In this document: positions 1-5,937 of the stretch, piece after piece | How positions within the stretch are numbered: position 1 is the stretch's first letter | Layout of the letters: every line of letters starts with the position of its first letter | Notes under the pieces: generated by a model | Seen by the model: only the letters and a program-made list of their open reading frames with translations | Told to the model about the DNA's origin: nothing | Databases searched by the model: none | Position numbers and translations under genes: made by a program | Assembly (NCBI GenBank): GCA_035693165.1 | Contig: DASSGZ010000196.1 | Span: 1 to 10,235 of the forward strand | Reading direction: 5' to 3' | DNA: 10,235 nucleotides | DNA from: JAICKM01 sp035693165 | Lineage (GTDB): Bacteria; Chloroflexota; Chloroflexia; QHBQ01; JAICKM01

Positions 1-2
1 GC

Positions 3-1295
3 GGGGTCGCGGGCCCGGTAGACACGCAGCGGGCGCCCGCGCGGCGCAGCGTCTGGCCCTTCGTCGCCACCGGCGCGGGTCTCTTGCTGCTGGCCCTGGC
101 CGTGCTCTTTGGGCCGGGGCTGTTCGCGTCGCGCGCGGGCGGCACGGGTGGCGGCTCGCCGACCCCGGCGCCGGCCACCGCGGGCGCCACGCCCGACGCG
201 GCGGCTACGCTTTCCGCGGCCCCGGTGGTCGTCCCGCCGGCATCGCCCCCGGCGACCACCGCCCCCACCGCGGCGGTGCCCACGGCGACCCCGGCGGCGC
301 CCGCCACGCCGACCACGGTGGGTCTCCTGGCGACCACCGAGCAGGGCGCCGTCGGCGCGGTGCGCTTCGCCGACGGGCAGAAGGTGGTCGATCAATTGCA
401 GATCACGGCGACGCTGAGCACGCTGCCCGAGCGGCCGGTGGGCAAGGGGTTGTTCGCCTGGATGCAAGACAGCGCCAGCGGCACGACCGTGAACCTGGGC
501 CGCGTTGTCCCGGACGATGCCGGCCTCTGGAGCCTCGCCTATAACGACCCTGAACAGGCCAACCTGAGCGGGCGCTTCGACGGCTTCCTGGTGACGTACG
601 AGGCGCTGGAGACGGATCCCACCACGCCGTCCAGCGAAGTGGTGCTGCGCGGGCAGTTGCCCGTGCAGGCGCTCGTCCATATCCGCCATCTATTGTTCTC
701 CTACCCGGACACGCCCCAGCAGGTGGGCCTCGAAGTGGGCTTGCGCGCCCAGGTGGCGGCCCTGGCCCAGCACGCCCAGTTGCTCGACGACGCGCAAAAG
801 GCCGGCAGCCTGGCGAAAGTAAAGCTGGAAGCCGAGCAGATCGCCAACCTGATCGAAGGCAACCAGGGGCCGGACTTCGGCGATCTGAACAAGGATGGCA
901 AGGTCGACAACGCCGGGGACGGCTTTGGTCTGCTGGTGGGCGGCTCGCAGCCCGGCTACATCCAGGACGCCAAAGACCACGCCGAACTGTCGGCGACTGC
1001 GCCCGACGCGACCGCGAATGTCAAACAGCACGCGGCGGGGGTAATCGCCACGGCGGATAACGTCCAGGCGCGGGTCACGACCATCCGCGACCAGGCGCTG
1101 GCCATGCTCAAGGCCACGACTATCGCCGACGCGCGGCCCCTGGTCGCTACGACCGTAAAACTGGCGGGCGAGGCGTTGAACGGCGTGCCCACCGCGGACG
1201 GCAAGGTGCTGCCCGTTGCGAACAGCGGCGGCGCCCTCACCGGCTACGACGAGGCGCTGCTCATGGCGACCATGCCGATCCAGGTGGTGAAGTAG
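3..1295 (+). CDS. Membrane-anchored anti-sigma-like protein with EF-hand-like loop (5' truncated)
   Basis: The frame is open to the left window edge, so the true start lies outside; 430 residues are visible (numbered here from the codon at 3). An Arg-rich stretch (RAPARR) precedes one hydrophobic helix at about 17-41, implying an inside N-terminus and an outside C-terminus. A low-complexity Pro/Ala/Thr linker covers about 45-105. Residues about 130-220 (GLFAWMQDSASG, then a Leu-Gly-x-Val strand pattern and a Pro-Thr-Thr-Pro segment) resemble the outer domain of anti-sigma-K (RskA-type) factors. The C-terminal 200 residues look helical, with His at 226, 229, 257, 326 and 343 and an EF-hand/dockerin-like loop DLNKDGKVDNAGD at 294-306. 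An anti-sigma role is inferred; the cytoplasmic sigma-binding part, if any, is off-window and no sigma factor is visible. It ends in TAG 17 bp before the MFS gene. Alternative: a surface Ca2+-binding protein of unknown role. Confidence 0.75.
   Translation, partial: GVAGPVDTQRAPARRSVWPFVATGAGLLLLALAVLFGPGLFASRAGGTGGGSPTPAPATAGATPDAAATLSAAPVVVPPASPPATTAPTAAVPTATPAAPATPTTVGLLATTEQGAVGAVRFADGQKVVDQLQITATLSTLPERPVGKGLFAWMQDSASGTTVNLGRVVPDDAGLWSLAYNDPEQANLSGRFDGFLVTYEALETDPTTPSSEVVLRGQLPVQALVHIRHLLFSYPDTPQQVGLEVGLRAQVAALAQHAQLLDDAQKAGSLAKVKLEAEQIANLIEGNQGPDFGDLNKDGKVDNAGDGFGLLVGGSQPGYIQDAKDHAELSATAPDATANVKQHAAGVIATADNVQARVTTIRDQALAMLKATTIADARPLVATTVKLAGEALNGVPTADGKVLPVANSGGALTGYDEALLMATMPIQVVK
882..920 (+). 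other. EF-hand/dockerin-like calcium-binding loop coding segment
   Basis: The codons give DLNKDGKVDNAGD, with acidic or amide oxygen donors at loop positions 1, 3, 5 and 9 and Gly at 6, as in EF-hand and dockerin loops. The last Asp sits at position 13 rather than the usual 12, so the loop is slightly off-consensus. Calcium binding is inferred from this pattern only. Confidence 0.55.
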
Positions 1296-1312
1296 GCGCC
1301 CGGCGCCCTGTC

Positions 1313-2575
1313 ATGAGCACTCGGCTGCCCGCCCCGCCCGAACTCGAACGCCCCGCACCAGAGCCGGAGCACCCGGCGGGGATGCCGCGCGGGCCGCGGC
1401 TGGTGATCATCCTGGGCGCCTTGAGCGCGTTCGGCCCGCTGTCCATCGACATGTACCTGCCGGCGTTGCCCGCGCTGGGGCGCGATTTCGGCGCGGGCGC
1501 GTCGGAGACCCAACTGACCCTGAGCGCGTGCCTGGTGGGTCTGGCCCTGGGGCAGATGATCGGCGGGCCGATCAGCGACGCGCTGGGCCGGCGCCGCCCG
1601 CTGCTGCTGGGCGTGGCGGCCTACGCCCTGGCCTCGTTGTTGTGCGTGGTGGCCCCATCCATCGGCGCGCTGGTGGGGCTGCGCGTGGTGCAAGGCTTCA
1701 CCGGGGCCGTCGGCATCGTCATCGCCCGTGCCGTCGTGCGCGACTTGTATTCCGGGGTGGCCCTGGCCCGCTTCTTCTCGCTGCTGATGCTGGTGAACGG
1801 GCTGGCGCCTATCCTCGCGCCGGTGATCGGCGCGCAACTGTTGCACTTCACATCCTGGCGCGGCGTGTTCGTCACTCTGGGCGTGGCCGGCGCCTTGCTG
1901 TTCTTCGCGGCCACCCGGCTCGTCGAAACGCTGCCGCCCGCATCGCGCCAGACAGGCGGCATCCCCGCCACCTTGAGCACCTTTCGCCGTCTGCTGACCG
2001 ACCGCTCTTTCGTCGGCTACGCGCTGGCGGGCGGGCTGGCGTTTGCCGGCATGTTCTCCTACATCTCCGGTTCCCCGTTCGTGTTGCAGGGGATCTACGG
2101 CGTCTCGCCCCAGGGGTTCAGCATCTTTTTCGGCACCAACGCGCTGGGGCTGGTGGTGGCGGGGCAGATCAACGGGCGGCTGGTCGGGCGCGTGCCGGTG
2201 CGCCGGCTGCTGGCGCTGGGGCTGATCGGCACGGCCAGCGGCGGGATGGCCTTGCTGGCGGTCGTTCTGCTCGGCGCCGGGCTGGTGGGTATCCTGCCCG
2301 CGCTGTTCCTGGTCGTCGCCAGCCTGGGCTTCGTGTTCCCCAACGCCACGACGCTGGCGCTGGCCGGGCACCCGCGCACGGCGGGCAGCGCCTCGGCCTT
2401 GCTGGGGGTGCTGCAATACGCCGTCGGGGCCGTCGCGGCGCCGCTGGCCGGGCTGAGCACGCGGCTGAGCGCGCTGCCCATGGCCGTGGTCATCGCCGCG
2501 ATGAGCCTGTCGGCCCTGATCACCTTCCTGCTGCTGCCGGCGCGCGGCGCCGCCTCATCGCGGCACGATTCCTGA
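1313..2575 (+). CDS. MFS multidrug efflux transporter, Bcr/CflA family
   Basis: This encodes a 420-residue proton-driven drug antiporter of the inner membrane with about 12 transmembrane helices, a typical length for the family. Visible signatures are SIDMYLPALPAL (44-55) at the end of helix 1, which is characteristic of Bcr/CflA proteins; MFS motif A GQMIGGPISDALGRRR (80-95) with Asp89 and Arg93-Arg95; the motif B region R124-VVQG; and a motif C-like LAPILAPVIGAQLL (164-177) in helix 5, typical of drug:H+ antiporters. The start at 1313 has no good Shine-Dalgarno. It gives a Pro-rich 23-residue leader, and an in-frame ATG at 1382 just before helix 1 is a plausible alternative start. The gene lies 17 bp after the anti-sigma-like gene and could be read with it. 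The substrate cannot be told; the family includes bicyclomycin, chloramphenicol and sulfonamide exporters. Confidence 0.93.
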   Translation: MSTRLPAPPELERPAPEPEHPAGMPRGPRLVIILGALSAFGPLSIDMYLPALPALGRDFGAGASETQLTLSACLVGLALGQMIGGPISDALGRRRPLLLGVAAYALASLLCVVAPSIGALVGLRVVQGFTGAVGIVIARAVVRDLYSGVALARFFSLLMLVNGLAPILAPVIGAQLLHFTSWRGVFVTLGVAGALLFFAATRLVETLPPASRQTGGIPATLSTFRRLLTDRSFVGYALAGGLAFAGMFSYISGSPFVLQGIYGVSPQGFSIFFGTNALGLVVAGQINGRLVGRVPVRRLLALGLIGTASGGMALLAVVLLGAGLVGILPALFLVVASLGFVFPNATTLALAGHPRTAGSASALLGVLQYAVGAVAAPLAGLSTRLSALPMAVVIAAMSLSALITFLLLPARGAASSRHDS

Positions 2576-2610
2576 TCGGTTTCCCGCAGGCGCACGCGGC
2601 CCGTGCCGGA

Positions 2611-2629
2611 CCGGGGAATGGTCCCCACC
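2611..2629 (+). other. Small hairpin upstream of the hydroxylase genes
   Basis: In the 84-bp gap between the MFS stop and the iron-sulfur subunit start, GGGGA (2613-2617) and TCCCC (2622-2626) pair around the loop ATGG, flanked by further CCGG/CCGG potential at 2606-2609 and 2627-2631. There is no T-tract. It could be a weak terminator for the MFS gene or a leader structure of the next operon. I see no convincing -35/-10 pair in this gap. Confidence 0.35.
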
Positions 2630-2645
2630 GGAGAGCGCCGGGTAG

Positions 2646-2650
2646 AGGAG
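2646..2650 (+). promoter_or_regulatory. Ribosome binding site AGGAG fixing the start at 2660
   Basis: AGGAG sits 9 nt before the ATG at 2660. This site, together with family alignment, argues against the longer in-frame start at 2603, whose extra 19 residues do not look like part of the ferredoxin fold. Confidence 0.75.
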
Positions 2651-2659
2651 CATGGCATC

Positions 2660-3154
2660 ATGGCGAGAGTGACGGAATTGACGGTCAACGGCGCGCCGGT
2701 GGCCGTGGATGTGGATGCGGCTACGCCGTTGTTGAGCGTATTGCGCGAGGACCTGGGGCTGACCGGGAGCAAGATCGGCTGCGGCGAGGGCGAGTGCGGG
2801 GCCTGCACCGTGCTGGCCGGCGACCGGGCCGTGCGCGCGTGCATCACGCCGGTGGGCACGGTGGCCGATCGGCCCATCGTGACGATCGAGGGGCTGGCGC
2901 AGGATGGCCGGCTGCACCCGCTGCAACAGGCGTTCCTCGACACCGAGGCGTTCCAGTGCGGCTACTGCACGCCGGGGATGATTATGGCCGGGCTGGGCCT
3001 GCTGACCGCGTGCCCCGACCCGACCGAGGCCGAGATCGTGGCCGGGATGCAGGGCAACATCTGCCGTTGCGGCACCTACCGGCGTATCATCCGCGCGATT
3101 CAGCAGGCCGCCGAGGAACGCGTGGCGGCGCGGGCGGGGGAGGCAGTACCATGA
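2660..3154 (+). CDS. (2Fe-2S)-binding subunit of a molybdenum hydroxylase, IorA-type
   Basis: This 164-residue protein is the small electron-transfer subunit of a xanthine-dehydrogenase-family enzyme and passes electrons from the molybdenum site through two [2Fe-2S] clusters. The N-terminal plant-ferredoxin-like domain carries C41, C46, C49 and C61 (CGEGECGACTV followed by RAC). The C-terminal helical [2Fe-2S] domain carries C100 and C103 (QCGYCTPGM) and C135 and C137 (GNICRCGTYRRI). All eight ligands are present, and length and spacing match isoquinoline 1-oxidoreductase alpha, nicotinate dehydrogenase small subunit and CoxS-type proteins. ATG at 2660 is chosen for its AGGAG. The stop overlaps the next start as ATGA (3151-3154), indicating translational coupling with the molybdopterin subunit. 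Substrate specificity cannot be read from this subunit. Confidence 0.95.
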   Translation: MARVTELTVNGAPVAVDVDAATPLLSVLREDLGLTGSKIGCGEGECGACTVLAGDRAVRACITPVGTVADRPIVTIEGLAQDGRLHPLQQAFLDTEAFQCGYCTPGMIMAGLGLLTACPDPTEAEIVAGMQGNICRCGTYRRIIRAIQQAAEERVAARAGEAVP

Positions 3155-5208
3155 GCGCCGTGGGAACGCCCCCGCCCGCACCGGGGCAGACGCCATCCGG
3201 CGGCCCGCGCCGTCCCGGCTGGGGCGAGCCCGATGCCCCGGCCATCGGCGACTGGCTGCATATCGGCGCCGACGAGGTGGTCGAGGTCTATTGCGGCAAG
3301 GCCGAAGTGGGCCAGGGCGCCCGCACCTCGCTCAGCCAGGTGGTGGCCGAGGAGTTGCGGGTGCCCGTGACCCAGGTGCGCATGGTGCTGGGCGACACGG
3401 CGCGCACCCCCTTCGACGCCGGCACCTTCGGCAGCCGCACCACGCCGTACATGGCGCCGCAATTGCGCCAGGTGGCGGCTTCGGTGCGCGAACTCCTGCT
3501 GGACCTGGCCGCCGCCCGCTGGCAGGTGGACCGCGCCGGCCTGGTGGCCGCCGAGGGGCAGGTGACCCACCCGCCGACGGGACGCGCGCTCAGCTACGGC
3601 GCGCTGACCGGCGGGCGGCGCCTGACCGAGCCGTGGCGCGAAGACGCCCCGCTGACCCCGGCCACGGCGTGGACGGTGGCCGGGCACCCGGCGCCCAAAG
3701 TGGACGGGCGCGCCTTCGTGACCGGGCTCCACCGCTACACGCCCGACCTGACCCGGCCAGGGATGCTGGCCGGAGCCGTGCTGCGCCCGCCCGCCTTCCG
3801 CGCCACCCTGCGCACGCTGGACACGCAGGCGGTCGAGGCCATCCCCGGCGTCACGGTCGTGCGGGACGGCGATTTCGTGGGGGTGACGGCGCCGGATCGC
3901 GCGACGGCGCGGCGCGCCTGTGCCGCCATCGAGGCCGAGTGGGACGTGCCGCCGCAGATCGACGCGCCGGAACTGTACGATTATCTGCGCACGCACCCGG
4001 CCCCGGTAACGGAAGGCGGCTGGGGCGGGCCCACCGCCTACACCCACGGCTCGGTGGCCGCGGGCCGAGCGGGTGCCGCCCACACGCTGGACGCCACGTA
4101 CACCGTCGCCTATATCGCCCACACGCCGATGGAGACCCGTGCCGCGCTGGCCGAGTGGGAGGGCGACCATCTAACGGTCTGGACGGGCACCCAGAGGCCT
4201 TTCGGCGTGCGCGGCGAACTGGCGGCAGCCTTCGGGCTGCCCGAGGACCAGGTGCGGGTGATCGTGCCCGATACCGGCGCGGCCTACGGCGGCAAACACA
4301 GCGGCGAGGCGGCGGTGGAGGCGGCGCGGCTGGCGCGGGGCGCGGGGCGCCCGGTCAAGCTGATCTGGTCGCGGGAAGAAGAATTCACCTGGGCCTACTT
4401 CCGCCCGGCGGGCGTCATCGAGGTCCGCAGCGCCCTGGACGCGCAGGGCCGCATCACCGCCTGGGAGTACGACAACTACAACTCGGGCGCGGCGGGCATC
4501 GGTGCGCCCTACGCCATCCCCAACCAGGCCGTCGCTTACCACCCGGCGGACTCGCCGCTGCGCCAGGGGTCGTACCGCGCCCTGGCCGCCACAGCCAACC
4601 ACTTCGCGCGCGAGACGCATATCGACGAGTTGGCCCACCTGGCCGGGATGGACCCGCTGGCCTTCCGCTTGCTGAACACCGAGGATGCCCGCCTGCGCGC
4701 CGTGCTCGAAGCCGCCGCGACGCGGTTCGGCTGGGGCACCGGCGCCCCGCCCGCCGGCCACGGCTGGGGCATCGCCGGGGGCACGGAGAAGGGGAGCTAC
4801 GTCGCCACCTGCGCCGAGGTAGCGGGGGACTCGGAGAGCGGGCAGGTGCGCCTCGTGCGCGTGGTCGAGGCGTTCGAGTGCGGGGCCATCGTCAACCCGG
4901 CGGGGCTGCGCAACCAGATCGAGGGCGCGGTGGTCCAGGCCATCGGTGGGACGCTCTTCGAGCAGATCGACTTCGCCGGCGGCCGGATCCTGACCGACCG
5001 CTTCTCGCGCTACCGGGTGCCGCGCTTCGCCGACGTGCCCGCTATTGAGGCGGTGCTGGTGGACCGGCCCGATCTACCCTCCGCGGGGGCAGGCGAGACG
5101 CCGATTGTCGGGCTGGCCCCGGCCGTGGGCAACGCCATCTTCGCCGCCACGGGCGCGCGCCTGCGGGCGCTGCCCCTGGTGCCGGGTGGCCGGTTGGCTC
5201 TCCACTGA
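3151..5208 (+). CDS. Molybdopterin-binding subunit of a xanthine-dehydrogenase-family hydroxylase, IorB-type
   Basis: This 685-residue catalytic subunit would hydroxylate an N-heterocycle or aldehyde at a molybdenum cofactor. The domain order is that of IorB: a first piece of the cofactor domain with GKAEVGQG (49-56) and GDTARTPFDAGTFGSRTT (81-98), then the a/b hammerhead domain (about 180-268), then the main cofactor region with AYGGKHSGEAAVEAARLA (378-395), VNPAGLRNQIEGAVVQAIGG, and GAGETPIVGLAPAVGNA, where Glu649 matches the catalytic Glu. No twin-arginine signal precedes the first domain, unlike many IorB proteins, so a cytoplasmic enzyme is inferred. The start overlaps the small-subunit stop (ATGA). 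No FAD subunit (CoxM type) and no XdhC-type maturation gene lies beside it, so the electron acceptor is probably not NAD via a flavin partner. Isoquinoline, nicotinate or aldehyde are family possibilities; none can be chosen here. Confidence 0.93.
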   Translation: MSAVGTPPPAPGQTPSGGPRRPGWGEPDAPAIGDWLHIGADEVVEVYCGKAEVGQGARTSLSQVVAEELRVPVTQVRMVLGDTARTPFDAGTFGSRTTPYMAPQLRQVAASVRELLLDLAAARWQVDRAGLVAAEGQVTHPPTGRALSYGALTGGRRLTEPWREDAPLTPATAWTVAGHPAPKVDGRAFVTGLHRYTPDLTRPGMLAGAVLRPPAFRATLRTLDTQAVEAIPGVTVVRDGDFVGVTAPDRATARRACAAIEAEWDVPPQIDAPELYDYLRTHPAPVTEGGWGGPTAYTHGSVAAGRAGAAHTLDATYTVAYIAHTPMETRAALAEWEGDHLTVWTGTQRPFGVRGELAAAFGLPEDQVRVIVPDTGAAYGGKHSGEAAVEAARLARGAGRPVKLIWSREEEFTWAYFRPAGVIEVRSALDAQGRITAWEYDNYNSGAAGIGAPYAIPNQAVAYHPADSPLRQGSYRALAATANHFARETHIDELAHLAGMDPLAFRLLNTEDARLRAVLEAAATRFGWGTGAPPAGHGWGIAGGTEKGSYVATCAEVAGDSESGQVRLVRVVEAFECGAIVNPAGLRNQIEGAVVQAIGGTLFEQIDFAGGRILTDRFSRYRVPRFADVPAIEAVLVDRPDLPSAGAGETPIVGLAPAVGNAIFAATGARLRALPLVPGGRLALH

Positions 5209-5231
5209 ATCGCCGGCAGAATGGCGGGCAA

Positions 5232-5237
5232 AAGGAG
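5232..5237 (+). promoter_or_regulatory. Strong ribosome binding site AAGGAG of the methyltransferase gene
   Basis: AAGGAG with a 9-nt spacer to the ATG at 5247 fixes that start. It lies in the 38-bp gap after the hydroxylase large subunit, so the gene is probably part of the same transcript but translated independently. Confidence 0.7.
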
Positions 5238-5246
5238 ACTTGCGCC

Positions 5247-5756
5247 ATGAAACCGCGTTCGGTCCTTCTGGACCTTACCCCGCTAATTCCGCTGGTCGCC
5301 ATACCCGCGCTGTTGCGCCGGCGGACCGGGTCGGGGGGTATGGGGTGGTCCTTCCCCGGTCCGGTCAAGTGGCTCGCGGCCATACTCGGCACCACGCTCT
5401 GGCTGGCCGGCGCCGCGCTGATGATCTGGACGATTCGCCTGTTCTGGAAGCAGGGAAAAGGCACACTGGCGCCGTTCGATCCAACGCGACGGCTCGTGGC
5501 CGTCGGGCCGTATCAGCATGTACGCAACCCGATGTATACCGGCGTCTTCCTGGTGTTGTCCGGCGAGACGCTTCTGCTGGGATCTCCGGCGATCCTCGTC
5601 TATGCGCTGCTGTTCTGCGCGCTGCCGTTTGTCTATGTGCCCCTGGTGGAAGAGCCGGGCCTGGAGCAGCGGTTTGGCGCCGGCTATCGCACCTACAAAG
5701 CAAATGTGCCCCGCTGGATTCCCCAGCTCACGCCCTGGACGGGAAGCGAGGCATGA
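5247..5756 (+). CDS. Isoprenylcysteine carboxyl methyltransferase (ICMT)/PEMT-like membrane methyltransferase
   Basis: This 169-residue integral membrane protein probably transfers a methyl group from S-adenosylmethionine to a membrane-associated or lipid-like substrate. About four hydrophobic segments are visible (about 6-23, 40-65, 99-112 and 114-134). The SAM-binding hallmark GPYQHVRNPMYTG (87-99) and the C-terminal EEPGLEQRFGAGYRTY with VPRWIP (135-159) are both intact, as in ICMT and phospholipid N-methyltransferase families. Bacterial members of this group rarely have known substrates, and true prenyl-cysteine methylation should not be assumed. The gene follows the hydroxylase by 38 bp and has a strong AAGGAG. 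Its stop overlaps a 23-codon ORF as ATGA. Confidence 0.9.
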   Translation: MKPRSVLLDLTPLIPLVAIPALLRRRTGSGGMGWSFPGPVKWLAAILGTTLWLAGAALMIWTIRLFWKQGKGTLAPFDPTRRLVAVGPYQHVRNPMYTGVFLVLSGETLLLGSPAILVYALLFCALPFVYVPLVEEPGLEQRFGAGYRTYKANVPRWIPQLTPWTGSEA

Positions 5757-5824
5757 GCACGAGCGCGATGCTGGGTGCGGCGGTGCAGGCCGGCGGCGGG
5801 GCGCTGTTCGCGCGGATCGACTAG
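5753..5824 (+). CDS. Possible 23-residue microprotein or truncated gene remnant, coupled by ATGA
   Basis: An ATG at 5753 overlaps the methyltransferase stop (ATGA) and opens 23 codons before TAG at 5822. The peptide begins MSTSAMLGAAVQ and ends GALFARID. Nearly every third codon position is G or C, as in the neighbouring genes. I do not recognise it. It could be a real coupled microprotein, the N-terminal stub of a gene interrupted by the palindromes that begin 14 bp later, or chance. The ATGA overlap and codon use are the only support. Confidence 0.3.
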   Translation: MSTSAMLGAAVQAGGGALFARID

Positions 5825-5837
5825 CCCGCACACGACG

Positions 5838-5889
5838 CGACCTCCTGATGCGGGTGGGGCGTCCAGCCCCGGCCTGGATCAGGAGGTCG
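5838..5889. repeat. Long inverted repeat with nested hairpin
   Basis: CGACCTCCTGAT (5838-5849) is repeated as its perfect reverse complement at 5878-5889, giving 12-bp arms. Inside lies a second hairpin, GGGGC (5856-5860) with GCCCC (5866-5870) around GTCCA. It sits between convergent genes, 14 bp after the small ORF and 14 bp before the next palindrome. It may be half of a bidirectional terminator or a mobile palindromic element; no transposase or clear target duplication is seen. Confidence 0.8.
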
Positions 5890-5903
5890 ATTGTGGCGAG
5901 TTA

Positions 5904-5932
5904 GCCCCACGAGCCGTCACGGCTCGTGGGGC
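5904..5932. terminator. Perfect 14-bp-arm palindrome, probable bidirectional terminator
   Basis: GCCCCACGAGCCGT (5904-5917) and its exact reverse complement (5919-5932) flank a single central base; in RNA this folds as a stem of about 12 bp with a 5-nt loop. It begins 5 bp past the permease stop (5938, minus strand) and also faces the plus-strand genes, so it suits convergent termination. There is no T-run on either side, so it is not a canonical intrinsic terminator. Confidence 0.65.
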
Positions 5933-5937
5933 CTGGC

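Noticed and set aside
1295..1307. GGCGCC-C-GGCGCC palindrome between the first two genes
   Set aside because: A 1-nt centre and no T-tract in GC-rich DNA; too weak to call a terminator.
1244..2416. 390-codon minus-strand open frame antisense to the MFS gene
   Set aside because: Low-complexity Gln/Arg/His/Gly composition with no domain; it is the antisense shadow of a clear MFS coding sequence.
2603..2659. Longer start for the iron-sulfur subunit at 2603
   Set aside because: The added residues do not fit the ferredoxin-like fold, whereas ATG 2660 has AGGAG at good spacing and matches family length.
1528..3150. Long open frame upstream of and continuous with the large hydroxylase subunit
   Set aside because: It overlaps the MFS and iron-sulfur genes out of frame and encodes Arg/Gly/Ala-rich sequence, a GC-rich shadow. 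The real start is the ATGA-coupled ATG at 3151.
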